From contig LUTY01000501.1 in the NCBI GenBank assembly GCA_001640045.1, positions 1 through 6,708 of the forward strand: a DNA stretch of 6,708 bases, read 5' to 3'. Shown here in pieces: positions 6,411 to 6,708 of this stretch. A program made the position numbers and the translations under genes. Within the stretch, counting starts at the first letter, position 1. Each line of letters opens with the position of its first letter. Below the pieces are notes generated by a model that did not search any database, had not been told where the DNA came from, and worked only from the letters and a program-made list of their open reading frames with translations. This DNA is from Candidatus Thiomargarita nelsonii (GTDB lineage Bacteria; Pseudomonadota; Gammaproteobacteria; Beggiatoales; Beggiatoaceae).

Positions 6411-6708
6411 TCACTTCTTGAGCGAGACGAGCTGATAAAGCGAATCAACAATGAAATCATAAAGTTCCAACCTTGTCGCGTGTGATGGCCCTGCTAAAGC
6501 AAAAACGTCATTATGCAACCAATCTGTCAAAATCTGTACCTCATCCGCCAACTCTATAGCAATCATTTCCTCAGTTCGAGCTTTGACCAAAGCCGTCGAA
6601 AAAGTATTACCCTTCTTCTTCTTTTTAGCCCTCTCCATTTGCTGCTCCAAATTAAAACAACGGCTTATAGCACCATAAGCCTGTCGTTCCAAATAGCTAC
6701 TCAACCGT
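6411..6708 (-). pseudogene. Transposase-like protein, upstream part (runs off right edge)
   Basis: The frame is open at the right window edge (a CGG codon precedes the TTG at 6704), so the true start lies outside. It reads YLERQAYGAISRCF, a charged linker AKKKKKGNTFS, then LTDWLHNDVFALAGP and RLELYDFIVDSLYQL, and meets a TGA at 6413-6411. Reading through the TGA gives KIEPIWRSLVNQRDDLLRF, which joins smoothly to the segment at 5904-6410, so the two were one gene. The helical, charged content suits a mid-region between catalytic residues of a transposase, but I cannot point to the first or second catalytic Asp. Nonsense mutation in a decaying element is the simplest explanation; a sequencing error is possible. 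Confidence 0.55.

Larger units (their letters stand above)
5838..6708 (-). mobile_element. Probable insertion sequence interrupting ptsI (partial)
   Basis: The transposase-like gene starts where enzyme I homology stops and is transcribed in the same direction. This fits an insertion sequence that entered ptsI and pushed its N-terminal codons beyond the right edge of the window. The inner boundary is placed by the loss of ptsI homology, not by a recognised terminal repeat, so it may be off by tens of bases. The alternative is a rearrangement next to an older element. Confidence 0.45.

Noticed and set aside
6411..6413. Selenocysteine or reassigned TGA
   Set aside because: No selenocysteine insertion-type hairpin was evident downstream, transposases are not selenoproteins, and the other genes give no sign of TGA reassignment.
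1..6708. CRISPR array, tRNA or rRNA gene
   Set aside because: No regularly spaced direct repeats were seen, and no tRNA- or rRNA-like segments were recognised on either strand by eye.

Overview
The window is a 6.7 kb piece of a bacterial genome that reads as a mosaic of broken genes around one long surface-protein gene. Base composition is moderately AT-rich. The ptsI-mgtE gene pair, the palindromic repeats and the remains of two unrelated transposases fit an IS-rich gammaproteobacterium. Sulfur oxidisers of the Beggiatoa/Thiomargarita type (Thiotrichales) are my best guess, but this rests on recalled resemblance of the repeats and transposases, not on any search.

Layout. At 1-291 (plus strand) lies an IS6-family transposase remnant, cut by the window edge on the left and broken off just before its third catalytic residue on the right. 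At 292-511 there is a gene-free spacer with a terminator-like hairpin (325-355), a perfect 12-bp inverted repeat (371-406) and a second small hairpin (429-444). At 512-3709 (plus) is a 1065-residue predicted lipoprotein: lipoprotein signal, beta-rich N-terminal region, glycoside-hydrolase-like barrel, about seven HEAT-type repeats, a fibronectin type III domain, and the start of a LamG/concanavalin-like domain that stops abruptly. At 3580-4527 (minus) is mgtE, a magnesium channel cut off after its first membrane helix. At 4517-5872 (minus) is ptsI, PTS enzyme I without its N-terminal HPr-binding part. It overlaps mgtE by 11 bases and the two are probably one transcription unit. At 5904-6708 (minus) is a second transposase-like gene, unrelated to IS6, interrupted by an in-frame TGA and running off the right edge.

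Two breakpoints matter most. Near 3671-3686 the surface lipoprotein and mgtE, on opposite strands, both lose homology and run into each other tail to tail. Near 5838-5875 ptsI loses its N-terminus next to the second transposase. The second is easily explained by insertion of a mobile element. The first could be a real rearrangement or a chimeric join made during amplification or assembly. The gene content therefore does not form one pathway. The ptsI-mgtE pair is a remnant of a conserved PTS cluster, the lipoprotein is probably a surface carbohydrate-active or binding protein, and the rest is mobile-element debris.
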